Shown one piece after another: positions 45,774 to 57,026 of a stretch of 64,000 bases of DNA; position 1 is the stretch's first letter; the number at the start of each line of letters is the position of its first letter. The position numbers were made by a program, and so were the translations under genes. Origin of the DNA: Megalonaias nervosa (lineage: Eukaryota; Mollusca; Bivalvia; Unionida; Unionidae); the NCBI GenBank assembly GCA_016617855.1, contig JAECUM010006674.1:1-64000 (forward strand), read 5' to 3'. The notes below the pieces were generated by a model. That model was not told where the DNA came from and ran no database searches. It saw only the letters and a list, made by a program, of their open reading frames with translations.

Positions 45774-46802
45774 CCGTAAAGGTATGACGTCATTAAAAAA
45801 ATGTATGCAAAATCCCCACCAATGTTGTTTACGAATTTAATGACTTTAAAAGCAGGTTCTCATTTTTCACAAGAAATAAATTAAAAATATTATAACCTTG
45901 TTTTACAAACAGTTGAATTTGTCACAAATTATGTTCAAATACTCAAAATATAATTTGTAAACCTTTAATTATATGTACAAAGATAATTATTTTGTGAACC
46001 TTTAATCACATGTTTGATATTTGTCACGTGTGACAACGTAGAAACTGAATGTGATGTTAAAGATACCCGGTAGAAATCCAACCTGTGGATAAATTTGGAG
46101 ATAAAAAGGGAAAAAATACCATTGATGTTGCTTATTTGATAGCGTATGTTAATTTGTTAAATACATATATTCCTTTGTAAGACCGATGAACATCCTAAGA
46201 TTTTCAGGAGAGTAGTTGTTTTCTGTTTGAAATTTTACGTAATATCTATACTCCGCCAAGTATTTTCTCACTTTTTGAGTCTGCGAGTTTTATGTGTACT
46301 CGCCCTCTCTGATAAATATCTTGCCCGGATGTTAACATTACACCCAGAGTTTCCTTGCTGATTATATAAATAGCGTAGCTAGAAAATTGTAGGCTTCAGC
46401 GTCAACATTTCCTATTTTTTATCAGCAAGATCTCTAATGTCAGCATATTGTCTTTCACAGTGGCAGTTGTAGTGTAAGTTTACTCTTCTCACTTTGATTT
46501 ACAATTTATCTGCAATAAGATACTTACCATTTGGGGGATGGCTGTAATTTCCTTCTAGCCGAGATATTTTACCTTCCTTTAACTCGAGATAATTAATTTG
46601 TTTCAAATAATACAATGGATATAATATGATTTTATTTGCTAATAATCAGAACAAGATTTTTTTGTAAAAGCTGTTTGAGAACCGGAAATTTTATCGAAAT
46701 AAATCCCAGGCCCCTATCCCAGAAAGCTAAATCTTTGGTCCCTTGTATAACTGGTACACCTTGGTACGTATCGCAATACTTTCAATAATGGTTTCGTGGT
46801 AC

Positions 46803-46920
<118 letters not shown>

Positions 46921-47826
46921 GACACACAATACACCAAATATCGCTTTTTTCGGCGCGGCATTAATATATTCAGGCACTACTTCCGGTATGTTGTCTGTCA
47001 TTGTCTCTTCCGCCTCGAATGTCAGTCTTGCGCACTTAGTTGAGCATTCAAAATCAGCCAAGGCACAAAAAACAGTTACAATTTTCAGAAAATATGTTTA
47101 CAAAGGTTTAAAATGTTGCTCCTTCTAAAAATTTATGTGCTGAGCGCATATTTTGGCCGATCAATAGGATCAAATGTAATTTGAAGAATAGTCATTCTTT
47201 TACTCACCTTGAAACGCGCGCTAAAATTATGATGAAAATTTAATATAATAAAATTTAACAACACTTTAGAGACTGATAAAAAAAAATCATACTAATGTAA
47301 TCAAAATTTCACGAAGACAATAAAATTTTAATACGCCGCAACTGATTATGGTGAAAATATTGAGAATATAATTGAACATATATCTAAGATTGACTATATC
47401 AGATTGAATTTTTCACCAAATTGTATTGAAAGCTATTTTTTATTTCTGTAATACATTCGTGTATTATTTTAATAAAGATTTAGTTATTATGTTGGAATTG
47501 TAAAATCCCTCGCATTGCATAACGCATTTCTTCTTATATTCTAAGTCAGCAAATTCGACTCAGTAGCAAGGTGTGTTGAGCAAGCCAAATTATTTTCCGT
47601 TGAATATATCAATAAAATTTCACGTGTTTCATGGAAAAAGCTGTTACAGCAGATTTTTATCTAATGACGTATCCAGACCTAGAGAATAGTCAGTAGGAAA
47701 AGGTAGATAGTTTGGAGGTTCTGGTGAAGCTACGATGCAAACTCAGTAAAACGTATGTCCTTATTTGGTCTGGTGGATACATCCTAAATCGCGTATAAGG
47801 CGAGATGCCGCAGTGCGCAAATTAAT

Positions 47827-48487
47827 TCTATTCGCCAGAAACCCAAAGCCTCGTCTTTCCTACAGGTAAGAAACTATATTTGATTGTAAAATTTTCTATA
47901 GAGTATAGGGATTTTTAATGTTAAAATGTTAAGGCATAAGTTCAATCTAAGATCGGCACGTTGGCTACATTTTTGTATTATTTTAATATTATTTTATTAT
48001 TCTTTATCATAATGTATTGGAAGGTTGAATTGTATAAAGATTTTACATTTACTTGTAACTATACCATTGATTATTGTAAAAGACTTCAGTACCGACTTCA
48101 TGCTCAGTAATAATTAATTTAGAAATAGAATATTCCTTAAGTAATAGCGAATAATATTTTGGTATTCTATTTCAAATTCAGTAAATTACATTTATACAAA
48201 ATGATTGTTATATTAGTCTCAAATATTGAATTTTTACACACTTTTGGCTATCGTGAATTTATTCAATATTTAATGATTTGCATTATATTCTAAAATACAA
48301 AAATTACAAAATTGTATGAAGTTGGTAAGCTTGAAGGAATATTGTAATTTTATATGTATTTCTTATATCTGAATTGTAAAGTTTATGTAGATGTTATTCT
48401 ATATCTAAAATGTAATTGTATATATCAATTATTTTAATAAAATTAGTTCGATTCGCCAGAAACCCAATAACTCGTCTTTCTTACAGA
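47827..48487. repeat. pair of roughly 42-bp direct repeats bounding about 575 bp
   Basis: ATTCGCCAGAAACCCAA, then CTCGTCTTTC and TACAG, occurs at about 47829-47866 and again at 48447-48486 with few differences. It may be the ends of a small transposon or a segmental duplication. Confidence 0.6.
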
Positions 48488-48576
48488 GAACCCCTACATC
48501 ATCTCGTTCACCCTTCCAAAAGATGAAAGCATATCTACACCGTTAGGAGTGTCACCTCTTTTTAAAGGAGCCTGAA

Positions 48577-48681
<105 letters not shown>

Positions 48682-50490
48682 ATGGGTGAAAGACATTTCT
48701 TAAGTTATGAGTAAAACTCATCTCATAACAGTAGATAAAGCATGTCATCTGCTTTATATAAAAGGAAATGTAAATCAAAACAGGAAAATGAACTTATGCA
48801 GCAAATACAGTCCCTAGAGAATGGTTCCATGAGATCTTATGATTTAGAATATTGGAGTCCAAAAAAGAGCTTGAAAGTATTAAAAAAAAATCTTTTATTA
48901 AATATTACCAGATAAAACGTAAAATGGATAGAAGAGGGCAAGAAACCAACAAAATACATTTGTCGTCTACAAAATAGAAACTATGTGAATAAAATGAATA
49001 CAAATTTAACCAAAGATGAAACTGACATTATTACTAGTCAATTTGATATTCTAAGGGAAGTAAAAGAGTGTTATAATAATCTGTATAATGAGGAAAATGT
49101 GGTAGAAGAGAGACTTAGATGAATTTCTCAAACATTATAAAATCCTGAGGCTTAACCAAGAGCAATCTTTAACTTTAGAGAGAAACTTACCAAAGCAAAA
49201 GTATTTCATTGTTTGAAAAATACGAAAAATAACAAGAGCACAAGATAAAAAGGCTTCACAGCTCAATCTTTTAATGTCTTTTGCATTGACATTGGGGAAT
49301 TTGTAGTTTGAATAATTGATGAAGCACATGAAACTGGATCATTCTCAACTGTTCTGAGACAAGGCATTAAAACTTGCATACCCAAGTAGGATAAACCAAA
49401 ACAGTACCTGAGGAATTGGCATCCTATTTCCTACTTTATGTTGTATGCAAATTAGCATCAGGATGTATTGCCAAAAGAATTAATTAAGTCAGTACGGAAT
49501 GAAATAATATCTGACAAACAAAACGGTTTTGTTAAAGGAAGATACATTGGTGAAAATACAAGGAGTGTATATGATATTATGTACATTACAGAAAGAGTCG
49601 CAAATTTTGGATGATACAATTATTAATCGATTTTGAAAAATCCTCTGCTCCTATTTCATGGAAATTTAGCCTAATGTACTAACGTTTTTACAGTTTAGAC
49701 CAAGTACAAGGCACTGAGCCAAAGCATTTTATTGTAATATTTAATCGGCAATTTTACAAATCACATTCTTTCAGAGTTTTTAAAATTTTCCAGAGTTTGT
49801 CGACAGGGTGATCCACTATCCCCATAACTCTTCCTATTATGTGCAGAAATATTGTATATACTATTAAAGAATAACAAAAATAAAATATATCAAAATAAAA
49901 GGAACAGAATATTTACTATCACAGTTTGCAGACTACTTTAATTCTCGATGGCTCTTCTGAATGATTGGAATCCTGAAGTAATAAACTTCTTTTAGAGGGA
50001 ATCAGGATTAATAATTAACACTACAAAAAGAGAGTGGATGGGAAAAAAGAAATGCAGTGCAGAAACACTTCATCACAGGTTAAAATTACAGTGGGTGACT
50101 GAATTCACATCGGTGGATTTTGAAAATAAAATAGAATGATTCAAAAATGTTTCAAACATTGGGAAAAGTGACTCTTAACACAACTTGGTATAAATAACAG
50201 CTTTGTAAACCTTAATTATTCGAAAGTTTATGCATTTATTTATCTCTTTACCAAATCCTCTGCCAATCAGGGAGTTGAATGAATTATTTTTCACCGCTAT
50301 ATGGAAGTCGAAAGTGGCCAAAGTTAAAAGAGAGGTTATGATTCAAACGTTTTTGAAAGGTGGTTTGGCGTTGATAGAGATTGAAAAATTTATATTAACT
50401 TTGAATATAATATGGATTTGTAGAGTTCTTTAAACAGAAAATTAGTCAGTTTGTATCAATATGAAACATGCGATATTAAGAACCTGTTCC

Positions 50491-50491
50491 T

Positions 50492-50523
<32 letters not shown>
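50491..50523. repeat. (ATC)n tail of the RTE-like LINE
   Basis: Ten ATC units at the 3' end of the element, adjoining the left target duplication. Confidence 0.95.
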
Positions 50524-53027
50524 ATCCCTTAACCTAAGAGGTTGTTGGGGCACCACAGTTGACTTTACAACCAATTCTCGCCATCTTTCCCTGTTCTACT
50601 GCCCTTTGGGAATCTCCAAATCCCATGCCTGTCCACTCCTTAATGTTGTCTTCCCACCTCTTTTTCTGTCTGCCTCTTCTTCGGCACCCTCGCACTGTGC
50701 CTTGCAAGATTGTTTTTGCCAGTCCAGATGATCCTGAGAATTGACAGTATCACTTCAGTTTGCACTTTTTTTACAGTGGTCAAGAGGTCTTCAAAGGATC
50801 CGACGGCACGTTGGATCCTGTTGTGGACACTTTTTGTTGGTTACATGTGCAATATATGAGATGCCAAAGATCCTGCGGTATCATCTCATTTCGAAGGTCT
50901 GAATCCTTCTTTATAGATCTGATGTGAGCGTCTATGATTCACAAGCATAGAGAAAGACGGACACGACAATCGAGCGCATCAACCTTATTTTAGGACCAAA
51001 AGAAATGTTGATATCTTTCCATATTGGTCTCAACCTGGTTATTGCTGCTGTTGTCTGGGCAATCCTGCAAATTAGTTCTGGTTTGGAGCCCTCATCTGTG
51101 ATATATGATCCCAAGTACTTGAAGTCTGTGACGCTTTACAGCTTCTGTCCACTGACCTTTATTTCTACACTGATGACATTGGTGTTGTTTGTCATCAGTT
51201 TGTTCTTTTCGGCGCTAATCTCCATACCGTATGCTGTGGAAGTTGTGTCTAGGCGCTCAAAGCCAAGTCAGCCAGTTCTTTTTCATCTCCTTCTAAACCA
51301 CCAATATCATCTGCGAAGCGAAGGTCGGTGATTTTTCTTCCTCCGATGCTGACAGTGCCCTTGTGGTCATGCAAGGCATCCTCCATGATTTTTTTTAGGA
51401 AAATGTTGAAGAGTGTAGGTGACAGTACACATCCCTGTCTGACTCCAACTGTTGTTCGAAACCAATCTCCTCTGCTGCCATTGAACAGCACTGATGACCT
51501 TGTCATAGAGGTGCTCAACAACGTGCACCAGGTTTGAGCTGATGTTGTATTTCCTCATAGTTGTCCATAAGGCTGCATGCCATATCCTATCAGATGCCTT
51601 TTTGAAATCTATGAAGACGCGGTATAGATTACGTTGATGCCGAAGGTATTTCTCGCAAAGGAGTCTGAGATTGAAGATTTGTTCTGTGGTGCTCCTTCCT
51701 GCTCGGAAGCCCGCCTGCTCTTCAGCAATAATTTTCTCTGCTTGAGGCTTTAGTCTGTTGAGAATTATCTTCAGCATGACTTTGCTCGGGTGACTGAACA
51801 AATTGATGATTCTTTAGTTTCGGCATAGTTGTAGGTCTCCTTTCTTGGGCAGCACGATGACCAAGGACTGAGTGCATGTGGTGGGCCATTCTCCTGTCTG
51901 CCATATCTTGTTGTAGATTGTTGCTAGGATTGTGACTATCTCTTCTCCTCCTGCTTGAATAAGCTCTGCTGGTATGTTGTCAATGCCGGCTAACTTTCCT
52001 TTCTTTAGTGACCTAACTGCAATTTCTACTTCTTCACGAAGAATGGGATGCCATCAATTTCTTCTGCCTGAAGACAATTTAGAGCTGCTGGATCTCCTTG
52101 GGTCTTATGATTGTACAATTCTGAATAGTATTTTGTCCATCGTTCGAGGATCTCTTAATCTTCGGTGAGGTGTTTTCCTGATTTGTCTTAGATGGTGGTA
52201 GTTTTCCCTTGTTTATGGGTTGTGACATCTTTCACCAGTCGATATGTCATTTTGCTGTTATTTCTACTCAGACTGTCTTCGATTTTGCAGCATTGTCTTT
52301 CTATCCAGGATTTCTTTGCCTTTTTCATGCTTTTCCTGATCACGTTGTTTATCTCTGTATTTTCTAGCTCCTTCATGATCTCTTTTTCCATTTTTCAGTT
52401 CCCTTCTTTTGTCGCGTAGTTCAAGGATATATGTTGTGATCCAATACTTCTTTGCTAGACGATATTTACCGATGATCTCGCGAGCTGTGCTAGTCACAGA
52501 TGTGTTGAATGTGGATGTTAAGGACTCTAGGTCGCTGTCTTGGCTGTCCAGGGTTATCAAAAGTGCAAATTTACCCACTACCATTGCTTGGAAGGCTTCT
52601 GCGACTTTTGGATCTTTCAATTTTTCAAGGTCAAGTCTGAGTCTTGGTTGGTTAAGCTTTTTGATCATTTTCAGGTGGAAGCAAAACGTTGTCATTAATA
52701 AATCATGGTCACTTCTAAAATCTGCTCCTGGAAAACTTCGTGTTCTGGCGATATTCTGTCCTGTGCAGAATCGTTTCTTCACCAAGGTGTAATCAGTCTG
52801 GTTGTGATGTTGTCCATCTGGACTGTGCCAGGTGCATCTTCTAGATGCTTTGTGAAGGTCGAATGTGTTGGCTAGCACACTCCAGGAGCCATAGTCCTCT
52901 TTCATTTGTTTCTGCATTGCAGAAGGGTCCACATGTGCTTTGTCAATTTGTGTGTGAGTCAACTCCCACCTTTGCATTCTAGTCTCCTTGTAGGGATCCA
53001 ATGGACCTGTACCACTATCCGAACCTG
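50494..53027 (-). mobile_element. RTE-like LINE with 18-bp target-site duplication
   Basis: Minus-strand order: endonuclease end with WHSPDGQHHNQTDYTLVKKR and DFRSDHDLLMTTF (about 52830-52690), a helical linker, RT blocks LNRLKPQAEKIIAEEQAGFR (about 51770-51710), VFIDFKKASDRIWHAAL, TTVGVRQGCVLSPTLFNIFL, LRFADDIGGLEGDE (about 51310) and GSYITDEGSKPEL (about 51110). The 3' end is a (GAT)n tail (ATC repeats on plus, 50494-50523). TTAAGAACCTGTTCCTAA flanks it at 50476-50493 and 53028-53045. It is 5' truncated (no N-terminal endonuclease blocks) and has several frameshifts. The RTE-like clade name is from motif memory. Confidence 0.85.
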
Positions 53028-53987
53028 TTAAGAACCTGTTCCTAACAGGAGATGAAAATGCAATGAGATTATCCAGAATGAACCAATTATTTTAGTGTGC
53101 TCCTTTATTAGCTTTGGAAACTATATATAGAGAAAAATATATTAGCGACATGAGATCTTATGAACACAAGTGTATAAATGAACTGTATTAGATGAATAAG
53201 GTACCAATTTTCTATAGGAAATGGTTTGAATATAATGCAATCTTATTAGTGACATGCTTACAAATCTTCAAATTATCATTCATTTTGATAACCTTAAAGC
53301 TAAATCTAAATATTGTCTCAACACGAATTTCCTTGCCTTTCAAGGCAGAATTAAAGGTGTAAAGTTCTTATTTAAAAAGTTAGATAAAATGACACTGGTC
53401 AGACCATTGACAAATTGTGTTTTTTGATAACGAATGATGTAAAGAATATTACAAATCACTTTGGAAAAGTATGTGAAACCAAATAGTGAAAATAAATGGA
53501 ATTAAATTTTTAATTTGGATATGGAGATATGATCTTAATGTTTTTTTTACAATAACGAGAAAATGGAAATTACAATGGTTTCAACTTTGCGTTACTCATA
53601 GTATTTTACCAATGAATTCCTTTCTGCTTAAAATAATATTGATTGATACTGAGAAATGTAGTTTTTGTAAAAATTCCCGGACACAATACTGCATTTGGTT
53701 TGGGAATGTAATGTCATAATCAGGCTGTGGAATGATGTGCCACATTGGACTTCAAAATAAAGTGAACATAGATAGCGTCTTAAGTAGTATAGTGGGATAC
53801 CCTAGAGACAATGGAAATCCCAGTCAAAAAGGTCGTGGGTCACTTTGGCGTCAAGGGGAATTTAACATGGGGAATTTTAACTTGGGCGGGACTATAGAGC
53901 GACAAGGGGTTGGGACTGTCTAGTGATAAGGGATTGGGAATGTCTAGCGACAAAAACTATTGGGTTTGTATCGCGACAATGGGAATG

Positions 53988-54063
53988 GAACAGGTAGGAT
54001 GACGTCACGGTATTGGACACTTGCAACAATGTGGCAAGTACCGTGACGTCATGCCACCTGTTT
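53988..54063. repeat. imperfect hairpin with two TGACGTCA palindromes
   Basis: Arms AACAGGTAGGATGACGTCAC and GTGACGTCATGCCACCTGTT face each other around a roughly 35-base loop. Each arm holds a perfect CRE-type octamer (54000-54007 and 54044-54051). It could be a stem-loop terminus of a small DNA transposon or a regulatory site. Confidence 0.75.
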
Positions 54064-54079
54064 CATTTATATACAAAGT

Positions 54080-54150
54080 TTTATGCATTCGTGTTCGATT
54101 CGCGTTCGATTCTGTGGATAGTATAGTGTATGTTTTATGCATTCGCGTTC
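54080..54150. repeat. inverted copies of the 45-bp minisatellite unit
   Basis: GTTTTATGCATTCG and CTGTGGATAGTATAGTGT are the reverse complement of the unit in the 54550-55180 array; about one and a half units. Confidence 0.75.
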
Positions 54151-54549
54151 GATTCGATAGATTGATGAACATTAATCTATCATACCCAAATTATACAACC
54201 GACTAAAACAAAATTTAGGTAAGAGAATAATGTTTTCTGGAGTTAAACATAAATTATACAATTGAATAAAAACATTTTAGGCAAGAAAGAATAAACGGAT
54301 TGAAATTGTTCACAAATCCCAACATAGCTACAACTTGTGTAAATTCCCATTGGAAAAACCCAAGTCCATATTTATAGCCTCAAAATATCTAGCTTCAGTG
54401 ACGTCACTGAACTGGCTGACCTGAATACGCGATACTGTAGATAGGTAGGTAGGTAGGTGAAATGAATTTGATACGGATAAAGGGAGTTTTATAGGGACAA
54501 AGACCAACACACAGACACAAAAGAAAGGGAGAAAGAAAAAACACCCAAT

Positions 54550-55180
54550 ATCTCCTATCCACAGAATCGAACGCGAATGCATAAAACACACTATACTATC
54601 CACAGAAACGAATTCGAATGCATAAAACACACACTATACTATCTACACAAACGGACGCGAATGCATAAAACACACCATATCTACTATCCACACAAACGAA
54701 TGAGAATGCATAAAACATACACATATATGCTATCCACAAAAACAAATGAGAATGGATAAAACATACACATATATACAATCCACACAAACGAATGATAATG
54801 CATAAAAAACACCATACTTACTATCCACACAAACGTGCGAGAACGCATCAAACATACACATATATACTATCCACACAAACGCACGAAATGCATAAAACAC
54901 ATCATACCTACTATCCAGACAAACGCATGAGAATGCATAAAACACACCATATTTACTATCCACACAAACGGGAAGTGAAGAAAAAACACACCATACTTAC
55001 TATCCAAACAAACGAACGCAAATGCATAAAACACACACTATACACAGAAAGGGAGGAAGAATAAAAACACCAATATCTACTATCCACACAGAACGACAAG
55101 AAAAAAACCTCATATCTACTATCCACTCAGAAGCTAATAAAATAACCCATTATATACTATCCACATAAGTACGTGCGCAC
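54550..55180. repeat. minisatellite, about 15 units of about 45 bp
   Basis: Each unit has TACTATCCACACAAACG, a variable 5-10 bases, then AATGCATAAAACACACCATA. Units diverge towards both ends, especially near 55050-55180. The array ends where PolB coding similarity starts, so it has replaced or separated the rest of that gene. Confidence 0.9.
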
Positions 55181-55229
55181 AGCAGCACACACAAATATAC
55201 ACACCAACAAACGTACAAACAAAGAAGCC

Positions 55230-55472
55230 TTTCACTATGGACAGGATGGAAATTTTAAAGTGACCACCCACGAACCAGACAAGATTGTACGTTTACCCAC
55301 ACACCAAATCGTCAGCTGGCCCTTGGAAAAAGTCTATCAAATCGTGTACCAGAAGCGAGTACGGCTTCCCAATCTCTTCACTGTACCGTACGGTCACGCT
55401 GGTATAAAAAATGGTTCAAAGACTATAGCCACCAACAAGAAGGGTGACTTCGACACAGCAAGAATCGACTGA
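55230..55472 (+). pseudogene. C-terminal end of Polinton DNA polymerase B (5' part lost)
   Basis: The frame reads NFKVTTHEPDKIVRLPTHQI, then VSWPLEKVYQIVYQKRV and LPNLFTVPYGH to a TGA at 55470. This fits the terminal segment of animal Polinton PolB, where a '(S)xPLEKxYxxVYxKRVLLPDxxTxPYG' pattern closes the protein. All catalytic polymerase motifs should lie upstream, where the minisatellite now is. So this element is truncated at its left end or the array interrupts it. Confidence 0.68.
55403..55409 (+). promoter_or_regulatory. TATA-like box inside the PolB end
   Basis: TATAAAA within the last PolB codons, ahead of the first BIR gene. The expected TCA initiator 32 bases on is not clear, so this is a weak member of the promoter series. 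Confidence 0.3.
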
Positions 55473-55473
55473 G

Positions 55474-55800
55474 AGGCCCACAGAGAACTCCAAGTTCAAA
55501 CCATACCATTTTCCTGTTTTCTTGCCTGACTATTGCAGTTGTGCCAGTCGATTGCAAACGTTTCAAAAATGGCCCACGGATAGGGAAGGATTACCTACTG
55601 CGAATGTTTTAGCTAGAACAGGATTTGTCTACTTGGAACCTGAGACTGGATTGGGATACGAAGCACAGTGTTTCAGTTGTGGTCTGAGGTTGCGTATGGA
55701 TCGATGCATCTGCAAAGATTCAGCTATTCTGGAACATACTTAATAGTCTCCGCACTATCCTTACCTTTCTACGGTCTTTCCACCCATCACACGACGGTTC
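55474..55800 (+). pseudogene. first BIR (IAP-like) gene, broken
   Basis: The frame before TAA 55741 shows a BIR: CASRLQTFQKWPTDREG, NVLARTGFVYLE, QCFSCGLRLRMDR and ILEHT. After two consecutive stops (TAA TAG) the same frame goes on SPHYPYLSTVFP, matching the usual BIR ending, but the last zinc ligand Cys is Tyr. CxxC to His spacing is two residues longer than standard. No ATG precedes the domain in frame. BIR domains bind and restrain caspases or signalling partners. This copy looks dead. Confidence 0.75.
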
Positions 55801-55833
55801 AGGCATGACGGTACCTTAGAAAAGGTAGTACCG

Positions 55834-56064
55834 ATGTCCAAGAAGAAGAAAAGGAAGACTTCCAAAACTAGGCATAAAAAAGGAACGATGTATAAACTCG
55901 AGACTTCATTACGACTAGTAAAAAAAGGGACAACGTCTAAGACCGATAGTTTATTGTCACTACCAACACCAAGCGAGAAAGATGAATCCTTTCACACAGC
56001 AAGTATCGAGCGTAAGACTCAAGTCCAACGAGAAACTCGAGTACGATGCTGTGCCTTGCGATGA
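55834..56064 (+). CDS. basic hypothetical protein overlapping the second BIR gene
   Basis: ATG 55834 opens 76 codons with a very basic start (MSKKKKRKTSKTRHKKG). It overlaps the start of the BIR gene in another frame. It may be the C-terminal extension of the first BIR gene by frame, a separate basic peptide, or chance. Not recognised. Confidence 0.25.
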   Translation: MSKKKKRKTSKTRHKKGTMYKLETSLRLVKKGTTSKTDSLLSLPTPSEKDESFHTASIERKTQVQRETRVRCCALR

Positions 56065-56614
56065 CAGGGATGCCGTACGCTATGATCTCAGTGATTCAGT
56101 ACCACATCATGGGAAATTTGCTACGACTGTACCTACCATCGAAAGTGATGCTGTGCGTGTCAAACTTGAAGGATGCGAAAGCGATGCCACTAGTCATCGT
56201 ACGTCTTTTCACTTTACTGGTTTTCATGGTGGATGTCATCATTATGAAACCATGTGGCTACCACCCTACGGATGTCATCCAAAAATGCGCAAACTCCTGC
56301 GGATTTCACCGTACCCTCATCGAAATGAACCTGTGAAAGACGAATATTCGTTCCCTGTGCGATTGTATGAATACTGCGACTTTGAAAGTCGATTCCAAAC
56401 CTTCCGAGGAAAATGGCCAAAATATCTAGGAGGACCTACCCCCGAAAAATTAGCTAGAGCTGGATTTATCTACTTGGGCGAAGAGGATATAGTCAAGTGT
56501 TTCAGTTGCGGTGTGTCGCTTCACGAGTGGGAGAAGAAAGATTGCGCTTACCTGGAACATGCTCGATGGTCTCTGGATTGTCACTACCTACCTTTAGTGG
56601 GACCTAGTTATTGA
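55982..56614 (+). CDS. BIR-domain (IAP-like) protein of the Polinton element
   Basis: Intact 210-codon frame from ATG 55982. The N-terminal half is of unknown fold and carries SDAV/SDAT units. A complete type BIR fills about residues 125-205: CDFESRFQTFRGKWPKYL, LARAGFIYLGEED, then CFSCGVSLHEW, EHARW and SLDC. The zinc ligands keep the canonical C-x2-C-x16-H-x6-C spacing. No RING domain follows. IAP-type BIR proteins block caspase-driven cell death; viruses such as baculoviruses and molluscan herpesviruses carry them. Similar remnants after PolB in relic B show the gene belongs to the element. Role here is inferred. Confidence 0.85.
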   Translation: MNPFTQQVSSVRLKSNEKLEYDAVPCDDRDAVRYDLSDSVPHHGKFATTVPTIESDAVRVKLEGCESDATSHRTSFHFTGFHGGCHHYETMWLPPYGCHPKMRKLLRISPYPHRNEPVKDEYSFPVRLYEYCDFESRFQTFRGKWPKYLGGPTPEKLARAGFIYLGEEDIVKCFSCGVSLHEWEKKDCAYLEHARWSLDCHYLPLVGPSY

Positions 56615-56689
56615 AGTGGCCTACCATGTTGTTTAAGAAACCAGCAGCTTGACTAGGAGTCAAACGTTGGACAACCCCTAGACAAGTAT

Positions 56690-56991
56690 TTTAACACCAT
56701 TGGAAAAATAATCTTCAAACATTACCAAATGAATTGCAAGAGAAGATCTACAAGGATATTTAGCTGGGACTTGCCAGAGCCAAATCTCAATGGGTGACTG
56801 GGGAACGTTTATGTCGAGAAATTCACAAGAAGAAATCGACAAAAGTCAACAAACAAGTCAGATTTCTCTGGATCAAGGGTGCGTTCCTCCGAATATTTAG
56901 CTTTAGACCATTGACATTTGAAGCTTTTATTGACATTCTTGACCGTTTCCTGGAATGGCAGTGGCCTGAAATTACTCACTACATTCGTTAA
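56690..56991 (+). pseudogene. first LPxELxExIY gene copy, broken
   Basis: A frame reads NLQTLPNELQEKIYKDI, then TAG, then LGLARAKSQWVTGERLCREI and FLEWQWPEITHYIR to 56991. The opening resembles the gene that follows at 57027 (ENIRGLPVELRERIYREL), so the two look like diverged tandem duplicates. The L-P-x-E-L pattern recalls the start of F-box domains, but the rest does not fit convincingly. Function unknown. Confidence 0.45.
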
Positions 56992-57026
56992 TTTCGCTCT
57001 AGGAGAAGTGTTTGACAGACATAGTC

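Larger units (their letters stand above)
48800..53720 (+). mobile_element. L1/Tx1-like LINE relic, split by a younger LINE
   Basis: Plus-strand pieces of an L1-type ORF2, with many stops and shifts, lie on both sides of 50494-53027. On the left: KWIEEGKKPTKYICRLQNRN, KLASGCIAKRI, DKQNGFVKGRYIGENTRSVY, IDFEKSSAPISWKF, CRQGDPLSP-like and CAEILY, QFADYF (about 48920-49950), and NPLPIRELNELFFTAIWKSK (about 50245). On the right: LPMNSFLLKIILIDTEKCSFC and CIWFGNVMS (about 53600-53715), the C-terminal zinc-knuckle-like zone. The order is continuous across the insertion. The 5' boundary is uncertain. Confidence 0.72.
53721..54544. other. no supported gene; hairpin and inverted minisatellite copies
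   Basis: Short frames only. GGCGACAAGGGGTTGGGA-like direct repeats at about 53880-53950 precede the hairpin at 53988. Two minisatellite units in inverted orientation lie at 54080-54150. Confidence 0.5.

Noticed and set aside
54550..55180. CRISPR array
   Set aside because: Units are head-to-tail with no unique spacers of constant length, variable by substitutions and small indels, in a eukaryotic setting; it is a minisatellite.
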